Positions 1 through 4,990 of a stretch of DNA of 8,952 nt are shown here, piece by piece (position 1 is the first letter of the stretch; the number at the start of each line of letters is the position of its first letter). Both the position numbers and the translations under genes were made by a program. A model generated the notes under the pieces. It ran no database searches and was not told the DNA's origin. It saw only the letters and a list, made by a program, of their open reading frames with translations. This stretch comes from JANQTF01 sp036835375 (GTDB lineage: Bacteria > Bacteroidota > Bacteroidia > J057): NCBI GenBank assembly GCA_036835375.1, contig DAITMB010000167.1:1-8952 (forward strand), given 5' to 3'.

Positions 1-76
1 CAGCGGTGTAGCCCGCAGGGCCAGATCCGATGATGATGAGTTTTTCGTGACTGATGGCTCCGTTCTCGTTGTTCAT
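1..76 (-). CDS. trxB: Thioredoxin reductase, N-terminal fragment (partial)
   Basis: The reverse strand reads an ATG at 76-74 followed by 24 codons, MNNENGAISHEKLIIIGSGP then AGYTA, and runs off the left edge. A short polar leader, a hydrophobic beta strand (KLIII) and the dinucleotide-binding loop GSGPAGYTA are the classic start of low-molecular-weight thioredoxin reductase, the cytoplasmic FAD enzyme that reduces thioredoxin with NADPH. The GxGxxA loop binds the FAD ADP moiety. Only about 25 of some 310 residues are visible, so the CxxC redox motif cannot be checked, and another member of the same flavoprotein family (for example a ferredoxin-NADP reductase of TrxR type) is possible. There is no Shine-Dalgarno sequence; the gene is divergent from the secreted-protein gene at 378. 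Confidence 0.85.
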   Translation of the reverse strand, partial: MNNENGAISHEKLIIIGSGPAGYTA

Positions 77-377
77 GTATATTTTTGGTTTCGTGTACGA
101 AAGTTAACCACTTCTGCTAAGCCGCTGCCGATTGGAAATGATACACTCCCAGCTTCGACCAACCCCCCCTCCGCTTCGATTCGCTCTCACAAAGTTAATA
201 CATTTCTCTGCGTCAAGTTGTCTGTTAGGGGACAGCTTATGTCAGGGGCTGTCACAGAGCCAGCAAGTCATCGCGCGTGGTGTAGAAGTAGGAAAGCGGC
301 TTTTTTCAGGCGTAGAAATAACGTACGGGGAGACGAGAGGTTTTTTTTCTGCTGAGATTTCGCGCCTTCGTCTCTGG
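77..377. other. Divergent intergenic region between trxB and the 378 gene
   Basis: This 301-base spacer holds the trxB promoter candidates, a run of six T (about 301-306) and a run of eight T (341-348). The plus-strand frame of the 378 gene stays open back to a TTG at 132 and an ATG at 138. The translated stretch has no recognisable domain and lies before a good signal peptide, so I treat it as non-coding. I found no TAnnTTTG box for the plus-strand gene and no RNA gene. Confidence 0.5.
190..216 (-). promoter_or_regulatory. Candidate Bacteroidota-type promoter for trxB
   Basis: On the minus strand an exact -7 box TAACTTTG lies at 197-190, with a TTG at 216-214 as the -33 element and 16 bases between them (slightly shorter than the usual spacing of about 19). 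It would give a leader of roughly 110 bases before the trxB ATG. A weaker second candidate, TAACTTTC at 106-99, is closer to the start but has no -33 partner. Inferred from consensus only. Confidence 0.35.
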
Positions 378-1385
378 ATGTGCCAGTTGCTGCTGACTTT
401 GTTGGCCTTGTTTGGCGCGATATCGGAAGTACAAGGCCAGGATCGGGCTTTTGTGATGGCGAGCTTTCCTCGAAACGGAGCTGAAGGCCTTTCCTGCGCG
501 ACGCCGCTGTCCTTGCAGCTTCATTTTCCCGCGGAGAGCCGCACCCTTGATCCGATCACCATTCACGATGGCAATGTTCGCCTGTATCGCCTCGACCAAG
601 ACGAGCGGGCGATCCGGAGTGAAATGACTTACAATGTGGAGACCAAAACCCTGACCGTGGTGCCGGGAACACCCCTTGCTCCGCACAGCAGCTACGTCTT
701 GAGCACCACCCCAGGTCTGGTGGACGATCGGGGATTTAGTATCAGGCCATTTTTTATCCGATTTTCCACAGGAGACTGCCCTACCTCCAGACCAGCGCTT
801 GCGATGCGTGGCAATCCGGAGATGGGCGAGCCAGCGCAGGGGCCGCGTGTATTTCTCCGACAAGATTCACTGGTGGCAGTGGACGAGATCAATCGACTCA
901 AATGGGTGACCTACAAGGAGCGGATGATCTCCGAATATTTGATTTACAGGCAAGACACGGGTGCTTTTCGTGAGGTGGCTCGCATAGGATGTCCGGGTGA
1001 CAACGATAGCCTGCAAGCCTATCTTTGGGTAGATCCCATCCCGTCATATGGCTGGAATCGCTATCGTCTCGTGGCAGTCACGATCATGGGCGACACCCTC
1101 GAACTGGACACACTGGTTCAGTTTCGGCGCTTGGTGGCATTTCCCAACACTGATGCGATCTGGCAGGGGCGGCTTCCGGTGGTGACTTGGCTTCAAGAAC
1201 GCACGGCGATGGTGGCGATCATTCGCGATCTCGACCACGAGATTGTGCGCAAGCAAGCCGGATGGGCGGAAGAGGGGGATCAATTTTGGACCATTGAGCT
1301 AGGGGTGCTGGATCCCGGAGAGTATCGGGTGCAGTTGTTTTTGGGCAAAGACAGCTATTTCACTGAAATATTGGTGACCGAATGA
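378..1385 (+). CDS. Secreted protein: Big_5-like Ig domain, Fn3-like module, divergent T9SS sorting domain
   Basis: The predicted product has 335 residues. The ATG at 378 gives a signal peptide (MCQLLLTLLALFGAISEVQG, cut near Q21). The frame is open further upstream to 132, but that stretch is not protein-like. Residues about 24-132 read like a bacterial Ig-like Big_5/SbsA domain: a P-x-N-G start (PRNGAEG), LQLHFPAE, and TLTVVPGTPLAPHSSYVLST near the end. C40 and C134 flank it and could form a disulfide. Residues about 165-250 match the Fn3-like module that often precedes T9SS signals (EYLIYRQDTGAFREVARIG, then YGWNRYRLVAV). Residues about 254-335 resemble a type A sorting domain (AFPNT, then LDPGEYRVQLF, then ILVTE), with PNT where PNP is usual. 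It is therefore probably exported across both membranes and surface-anchored or released. No enzymatic domain is visible; an adhesive or structural role is a guess. It converges on the gene at 1479. Confidence 0.78.
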   Translation: MCQLLLTLLALFGAISEVQGQDRAFVMASFPRNGAEGLSCATPLSLQLHFPAESRTLDPITIHDGNVRLYRLDQDERAIRSEMTYNVETKTLTVVPGTPLAPHSSYVLSTTPGLVDDRGFSIRPFFIRFSTGDCPTSRPALAMRGNPEMGEPAQGPRVFLRQDSLVAVDEINRLKWVTYKERMISEYLIYRQDTGAFREVARIGCPGDNDSLQAYLWVDPIPSYGWNRYRLVAVTIMGDTLELDTLVQFRRLVAFPNTDAIWQGRLPVVTWLQERTAMVAIIRDLDHEIVRKQAGWAEEGDQFWTIELGVLDPGEYRVQLFLGKDSYFTEILVTE

Positions 1386-1478
1386 TTCTCCAATGTCCTT
1401 CGAGCTAAGCTTCAAGGCTTTTGGAAGATGGTCCTTCCGAACCATGCATCGACCAAGGAGAATGGGTGAGTGAGGGCC

Positions 1479-1934
1479 CTATCTGGGAATGTTGAAATAA
1501 CCCCAAATGAGGTCGAATTCCTCCCAGTCTTTTTTATAAAAATTGATGATCTGATCGTTGAAGTGGACCGAAAATCGGTCACCGTCGGGATCCATCACGG
1601 CGTTGGCATAGAGGAGCGGAAAGGCGTGATTTTTGGGAGAGAAAAGGATCTCGTGGACGGAGATAAGGGAAAAATGATCTTCCAAAAAGAAAACCTCCGC
1701 ATAGTTGCGCCGGGTTTTGGCTAGCGCTAGCATGTTGCCCAGGGCCAGAGCAATGACTTCGCCGACCACGACCATCCACATGAGTCCTTGGCTCCATTTT
1801 CCGGCTGAAATCTGCACCAGTACGGCCAGCATCAGCAGGATATTGAAGGCGCCGTAGTACTGAATAGCGTATTCCTGAACGACCAACACGCCGCTGCGAC
1901 TGCTGGGATAATGTCGGCTCTTAAAATTTGTCAT
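1479..1934 (-). CDS. Small two-TM membrane protein with a soluble C-terminal domain, downstream of fmt
   Basis: The product has 151 residues and is not assigned to a named family. Two hydrophobic helices are visible, about residues 27-44 (YGAFNILLMLAVLVQISAG) and 51-72 (LMWMVVVGEVIALALGNMLA), separated by a short loop and followed by a basic KTRR, which suggests that the C-terminal part is cytoplasmic. Residues about 78-150 alternate short strands and end in an amphipathic helix (KKDWEEFDLIWGYFNI). This is reminiscent of small bacterial PH-like domains, but that is an inference from pattern only. The ATG at 1934 is 30 bases after the fmt stop with no terminator between them, so the two are probably co-transcribed. 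No catalytic motif is visible. Its stop faces the stop of the 378 gene across 93 bases. Confidence 0.75.
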   Translation of the reverse strand: MTNFKSRHYPSSRSGVLVVQEYAIQYYGAFNILLMLAVLVQISAGKWSQGLMWMVVVGEVIALALGNMLALAKTRRNYAEVFFLEDHFSLISVHEILFSPKNHAFPLLYANAVMDPDGDRFSVHFNDQIINFYKKDWEEFDLIWGYFNIPR

Positions 1935-1964
1935 GATGGGTCCACTCGCTGATAGCGTTTTCCC

Positions 1965-2897
1965 TCAGCTAAAAAGGCTCAGGGTCCCCGAAAATCCTCG
2001 TAAAAATGCGCTGGTGGGGAGCCTTTTTTTGCTGGGCAATTGCAAAGATAAGATCTCCAGCCATTCATCGGCACAGGCTACGAAAAGTTGGCTGTCCGTC
2101 TCCAGGCGCGAAAGGCTGCCCGGCGGATGTCCTTGGGAAGATACGGATGTGAGGGACGAAAGGAAAATTTTGATTGGCTGGCCTTCCCACATCGTCCAGG
2201 CTGTGGGGATCGGGGAGAGGCCGCGAATGTGGTTGTGGACGCGCTCGGCAGGCTGATCCCAGCGGATCACGCCATCTTCTTTGAAAATTTTGGGTGCGGG
2301 GCGGCTGCGCCCATTCTCAGGTTGGGGGCGAGCCTGAAGGCTTCCATTTTCAAGGCCCGCGAGGGTCTCCACGACCAACTCCGCGCCGAGGTCCATGAGG
2401 GCATCATGCAGCTCGCCTGCTGTCCAGTGAGGAAGGATGTCGAGGCCGCGTTGGCACAAGATGTTGCCTGTGTCGATTTCTTTGTTCAGCAGAAATGTAG
2501 TGGCACCCGTACGGGTTTCTCCGTGGATGATGGCCCAATTGATCGGCGCAGCTCCTCGAAAGTCTGGCAGCAAAGAGGCGTGGAGGTTGATGCTCCCCAT
2601 TGGTGGCATGGACCACACGACCTCTGGCAACATGCGAAAAGCGACCACCACCATGAGGTCGGGATTTGCAGCGCGGAGTTGGTCATGGAAGGCAGGATCG
2701 CGCAATTTTTCTGGCTGCAAGACCGGAATCTGCTGCGCAAGGGCAAATTCTTTTACGGGTGACACCTGTAGCTTTTGGCCCCGGCCTGCTGGTCGGTCGG
2801 GGGCGGTGACCACCGCGCTGACTTCGTGGCCAGCTTGTAAGATGGCCGATAAAGTAGGAACGGCAAAGCCCGGGGTGCCCATGAATACGATTCGCAT
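1965..2897 (-). CDS. fmt: Methionyl-tRNA formyltransferase
   Basis: This cytoplasmic enzyme transfers a formyl group from 10-formyltetrahydrofolate to the amino group of initiator Met-tRNA, enabling bacterial translation initiation. The product has 310 residues, close to the usual length of about 315. It begins MRIVFMGTPGFAVPTL and carries the tRNA-contact loop APDRPAGRGQKL (32-43). The SLLPDFRGAAPI signature is at 108-119. The catalytic triad is N104 and H106 (in SINLHASLL) and D142 (in NKEIDTGNIL), matching N106, H108 and D144 of the E. coli enzyme. The C-terminal tRNA-binding domain starts near 205 (KIFKEDGVIRWDQPAERVHN). The start is forced: an in-frame TAA at 2909-2907 sits just upstream of the only ATG. 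It heads a likely operon with the 1479-1934 gene and is divergent from the 3127 gene. Confidence 0.97.
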   Translation of the reverse strand: MRIVFMGTPGFAVPTLSAILQAGHEVSAVVTAPDRPAGRGQKLQVSPVKEFALAQQIPVLQPEKLRDPAFHDQLRAANPDLMVVVAFRMLPEVVWSMPPMGSINLHASLLPDFRGAAPINWAIIHGETRTGATTFLLNKEIDTGNILCQRGLDILPHWTAGELHDALMDLGAELVVETLAGLENGSLQARPQPENGRSRPAPKIFKEDGVIRWDQPAERVHNHIRGLSPIPTAWTMWEGQPIKIFLSSLTSVSSQGHPPGSLSRLETDSQLFVACADEWLEILSLQLPSKKRLPTSAFLRGFSGTLSLFS

Positions 2898-2901
2898 GGC
2901 A

Positions 2902-2909
2902 CAAACTTA
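2902..2909 (-). promoter_or_regulatory. Candidate -7 box of the fmt promoter
   Basis: TAAGTTTG on the minus strand is an exact match to the Bacteroidota -7 consensus TAnnTTTG. Only four bases (TGCC) separate it from the fmt ATG, so transcription would begin at or next to the start codon. I see no TTTG -33 element at the expected distance, which weakens the call. Confidence 0.4.
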
Positions 2910-3094
2910 CAATAAATCCTTTTGTCGGAGCCTCAGGTCAGGAGCTGCATTTTCCTGCGATGCTTGTTGAAAGCAACGAAAAATACGCCTTCCAGCGAGA
3001 CCATTGCTCCGCAAGATGATCATGCAAAGCACTATTTATACTCAAATATGAATATTCCAAGCCTTGTTTTATCTGGTTCAATGCGATGTTAGGG

Positions 3095-3122
3095 TTTGGG
3101 AAAAATGGTCTGTGTATCTTTG
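3095..3122 (+). promoter_or_regulatory. Candidate promoter of the 3127 gene
   Basis: The -33-like TTTG at 3095-3098 is followed after 16 bases by an exact -7 box TATCTTTG at 3115-3122. Four bases later is the ATG at 3127. The box overlaps an in-frame TGA (3121-3123), so no earlier start is possible and the mRNA would be essentially leaderless. Confidence 0.4.
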
Positions 3123-3126
3123 ATTT

Positions 3127-3765
3127 ATGACCACATCATCTTCGACGATCTTCCTGCTGAGCTTTTTCCTCATTTCCTTTTTGGGCGCGGAGTCCAGAAC
3201 GTTTCGCTTCACTGGCGCCGAAGACCGCGACTATTCGAACCCTGCCAACTGGCTACCAGCTTATCCTGGCGACGACATTGCCGAAGGGGATCTGCTCGTG
3301 GTGGAACGCGACGCGATCTTTTTGGGGGAGCAACTGCGGGTGCTTGGCAGCTTGCGTGTGGAAGAGGCTGCCACACTTCGTATGAACCGCAGCAAGTTGA
3401 TCCTTGGGATCAGTGGCTCCATCGACCTTCGGGGCGCGCTGGTCGTGAAGGAGCTGCAGAGTTTTGGTCAGCTCTTGTGCCATAGAAATAGCAGTCTAGC
3501 CGGGGAGCAGTGCCTGCTCGAAGCCAGTTCGCAGAGCATGATGCTTGCGGGATCGGCCATGTGGATAGACGGCGACTTGAAATTGTTGGGAAGGGCAGAT
3601 GTGGGGGCAAAGCTGGTCATCGGAGGTACTTTTTGGCAGGAAGGAGAATTGACGGTTGGTGCTGCGGGACATGTCGAATGGCAGGACGCGTGGCTGATGG
3701 AGTCAGGCGCCAGCATGTATTATCATCTTCACGCACGGATCGGCGGGGAAGCGCAGGGCAGTTGA
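3127..3765 (+). CDS. Small secreted beta-solenoid-like protein
   Basis: The product has 212 residues and I do not recognise a named family. It starts with a hydrophobic signal peptide (TIFLLSFFLISFLGAES) whose n-region oddly lacks any lysine or arginine. The start is nevertheless fixed, because an in-frame TGA lies four bases upstream and the next Met is residue 86. After cleavage, the stretch FRFTGAEDRDYSNPANWLPA then YPGDDIAEGDLLVV resembles the beta-rich entry module of Bacteroidota surface proteins of the type 'TGAxxxxWxxxxNW...P...DDVVI'. Short repeated beta strands follow (LRVLGSLRVEEAATLRM, SKLILGISGSIDLRGALVV, GDLKLLGRADVGAKLVIGGT), typical of a right-handed beta-helix. C118 and C129 could form a disulfide. 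There is no T9SS sorting domain, so it would stay in the periplasm or be partnered. Function unknown. Confidence 0.72.
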   Translation: MTTSSSTIFLLSFFLISFLGAESRTFRFTGAEDRDYSNPANWLPAYPGDDIAEGDLLVVERDAIFLGEQLRVLGSLRVEEAATLRMNRSKLILGISGSIDLRGALVVKELQSFGQLLCHRNSSLAGEQCLLEASSQSMMLAGSAMWIDGDLKLLGRADVGAKLVIGGTFWQEGELTVGAAGHVEWQDAWLMESGASMYYHLHARIGGEAQGS

Positions 3766-3788
3766 TTCGACAGACTGATTCGACAGAC
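3763..3788 (+). repeat. Perfect 13-bp tandem duplication starting at the stop codon of the 3127 gene
   Basis: TGATTCGACAGAC occurs at 3763-3775 and again at 3776-3788 without mismatch. The first copy begins with the TGA stop of the upstream gene, so loss or gain of a copy would leave the protein end unchanged. It looks like a replication-slippage duplication. Confidence 0.85.
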
Positions 3789-3889
3789 AAAGAATGCTTG
3801 TGCTGAGAAGGTAAATGAAGTTCCCGGTTTCAACGTGAATTCCACACGAATTCCATGCAGAACGATGTACAAAGCTCCCGCGAGTTCTG

Positions 3890-3897
3890 TAATTTTG
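3890..3897 (+). promoter_or_regulatory. Candidate -7 box for the 3915 gene
   Basis: TAATTTTG matches TAnnTTTG exactly and lies 17 bases before the ATG at 3915. It sits inside the longer reading frame that starts at 3855, which supports the 3915 start. No -33 TTTG is visible at the right distance. Confidence 0.3.
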
Positions 3898-3914
3898 GCC
3901 ACGAACAAGCCACT

Positions 3915-4211
3915 ATGCCCGATCAACCCATTTCCCCCAAACCCAAAGGCTGGGACTATGCGATCATCTTGATCGTATTTGCCCTCACAGGAACTACCGC
4001 CTCCTTTGTGCCCAAATACCTGATGCCATTTCTGGGGTTGGAGCGTGGTGTATTGTATTGGGTCGTTTACGTTTTGCTCATCACGCCCGTGTACCAGGTG
4101 CTCCTGCTGGTCTATGCCTTCCTTTTCGGGAAGTTTACCTACTTCTATGAGTTGGAGAAAAAGACCTTTCGCTGGATTGGCAAAAAACTGGGTTTGGTGA
4201 AGGAATCCTGA
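3915..4211 (+). CDS. Small two-TM protein, DUF6787-like
   Basis: The product has 98 residues from the ATG at 3915. An alternative in-frame ATG at 3855 would add 20 residues that look non-coding. After a proline-rich N-terminus (MPDQPISPKPKGW) there is one membrane helix at about 14-31 and a second, long hydrophobic stretch at about 46-70. The second is interrupted by the motif LITPVYQVLLLVYAFLFGKF, followed by FYELEKKTFRWIGKKLGL, a basic amphipathic tail. The layout GW...VLYW..Y..L..PVYQVLLL....LFG.F.YF...EKK is what I associate with the Bacteroidota-restricted family DUF6787; this is from memory and unverified. Its function is unknown and no catalytic residues are apparent. The next gene, ridA, follows 73 bases later on the same strand and may be partly co-transcribed. 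Confidence 0.8.
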   Translation: MPDQPISPKPKGWDYAIILIVFALTGTTASFVPKYLMPFLGLERGVLYWVVYVLLITPVYQVLLLVYAFLFGKFTYFYELEKKTFRWIGKKLGLVKES

Positions 4212-4221
4212 GCCGATGCCA

Positions 4222-4255
4222 TTGGATGCTGGGCATGCTCAGCGGACTATATTTT
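4222..4255 (+). promoter_or_regulatory. Weak promoter candidate for ridA
   Basis: TTG at 4222-4224 and TATATTTT at 4248-4255 (one mismatch to TAnnTTTG) are separated by 23 bases, the upper limit of normal spacing. The box would put the start of transcription about 25 bases before the ridA ATG. Speculative. Confidence 0.18.
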
Positions 4256-4284
4256 CGAATTTCTCCCATTCCTACCTTCATCCG

Positions 4285-4662
4285 ATGAAAAAGACGATTC
4301 AAAGTGCCGATGCCCCTGCACCCATTGGGCCTTACAGCCAAGCAGTGAAAGCCGGAGATACCCTCTATGTGTCGGGACAAATCGCCCTTGATCCTGTGAC
4401 GGGCGAGCTCCTCACGGGCGATTTGGACAGCGAAACCCATCAAGTCATGCGCAACCTGGCAGCCGTGCTAGCAGCAGCGGGATTGGGCTTTGAGCATGTG
4501 GTGAAGAGCACTATTTTTTTGACAAGCATGGGAGACTTCGCGCAAGTCAATGCCATCTACGGCGCATATTTCAAGGAACATTTTCCTGCCCGCGAGACCG
4601 TCGAAGTTGCCGGCTTGCCCAAGGGCGTCAACGTGGAGATTTCGATGATAGCTGTGGGGTAG
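4285..4662 (+). CDS. ridA: RidA family reactive enamine/imine deaminase
   Basis: RidA proteins are trimeric cytoplasmic enzymes that hydrolyse reactive 2-aminoacrylate-type enamines and imines released by PLP enzymes such as threonine dehydratase, protecting other PLP enzymes from damage. The product has 125 residues (E. coli RidA has 128). Conserved blocks are present: APAPIGPYSQAV (10-21, with Y17), YVSGQIALDP (28-37, with S30 and G31), the substrate carboxylate-binding arginine R103 in FPARETVEVAGLP, and E118 in VNVEIS, matching R105 and E120 of E. coli RidA. The ATG at 4285 was chosen because the family starts MKKTI...APxxIGPYSQA; the frame is open upstream to 4216 but the extra 23 codons do not fit the family. 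A hairpin terminator overlaps the stop codon. Confidence 0.95.
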   Translation: MKKTIQSADAPAPIGPYSQAVKAGDTLYVSGQIALDPVTGELLTGDLDSETHQVMRNLAAVLAAAGLGFEHVVKSTIFLTSMGDFAQVNAIYGAYFKEHFPARETVEVAGLPKGVNVEISMIAVG

Positions 4663-4692
4663 GGTATTGAGAAGAAGTCGGAATACCCTTTT
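4662..4692 (+). terminator. Intrinsic terminator of ridA
   Basis: The arms GGGTATT (4662-4668) and AATACCC (4682-4688) pair perfectly around a 13-base loop and are followed at once by TTTT (4689-4692). The left arm begins at the last base of the ridA stop codon. The stem is only 7 bp and the T-run short, so efficiency may be moderate. Confidence 0.65.
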
Positions 4693-4901
4693 GATGAGGT
4701 GTCCGACCCATTCATTCCTGTCGATAGATTGGTCGGTGGGATCAAGCGGAATGCAGGCAAAGGCACGACTCACCCTGGTCAGTTCTGGCGAAAATGCGCC
4801 CGTTCGCCCCGAAATTTTTATGAATGCGATTGAGGGAGGTTTGGCGCGTGGAGTTTGATGAATGTTGATCCGTGGGTGTATCTCATATCTGGAGCACTTA
4901 A
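4693..4901. other. Intergenic region with no supported gene
   Basis: This stretch lies between the convergent ridA and peptidase terminators. It contains a 63-codon open frame on the plus strand (4667-4858) with no family resemblance, and a weak inverted repeat CCGACC/GGTCGG (4703-4708 with 4731-4736) around a 22-base loop with no T-run. I see no tRNA, promoter box or mobile-element end. Confidence 0.5.
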
Positions 4902-4951
4902 GAAAAAGCCCACCACCGCTGTAGCTTACCTCGGTCTATTGGCGGTGGTGG
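4902..4951 (-). terminator. Strong intrinsic terminator of the secreted peptidase gene
   Basis: Read on the minus strand, CCACCACCGC (4951-4942) pairs perfectly over 10 bp with GCGGTGGTGG (4919-4910) around a 22-base loop, followed by GGCTTTTTCT. It lies about 40 bases after the stop of the metallopeptidase gene. The stem is GC-rich and the T-tract clear; the loop is longer than usual. Confidence 0.8.
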
Positions 4952-4990
4952 ACGTTGATGTAGGGAGGTGTGCCCCAGTAGATAAAAGGA

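Noticed and set aside
306..863. 185-codon minus-strand frame opposite the Big_5 protein gene
   Set aside because: Rich in Arg/Lys/Gln low-complexity translation and antisense to a well-supported secreted protein; no family resemblance.
1423..1438. Hairpin GGAAG/CTTCC between the convergent genes, considered as a bidirectional terminator
   Set aside because: The stem is only 5 bp and no T-run follows in either direction beyond a short TTTT before it; too weak to call.
2088..2762. Long open frame on the plus strand opposite fmt (and another at 2437-2970)
   Set aside because: They are antisense to a clear fmt gene in a GC-rich stretch, and their translations show no domain or coherent protein character.
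3837..3854. Two closely spaced GAATTCCA copies, considered as an operator
   Set aside because: An 8-base direct repeat in a region without other regulatory marks; no known regulator site recognised.
4703..4736. Inverted repeat CCGACC/GGTCGG
   Set aside because: Six pairs around a 22-base loop without a T-run or flanking signal; expected by chance.
4667..4858. 63-codon plus-strand frame after ridA
   Set aside because: It starts inside the ridA terminator hairpin, has no promoter box, and its translation resembles nothing recognisable.
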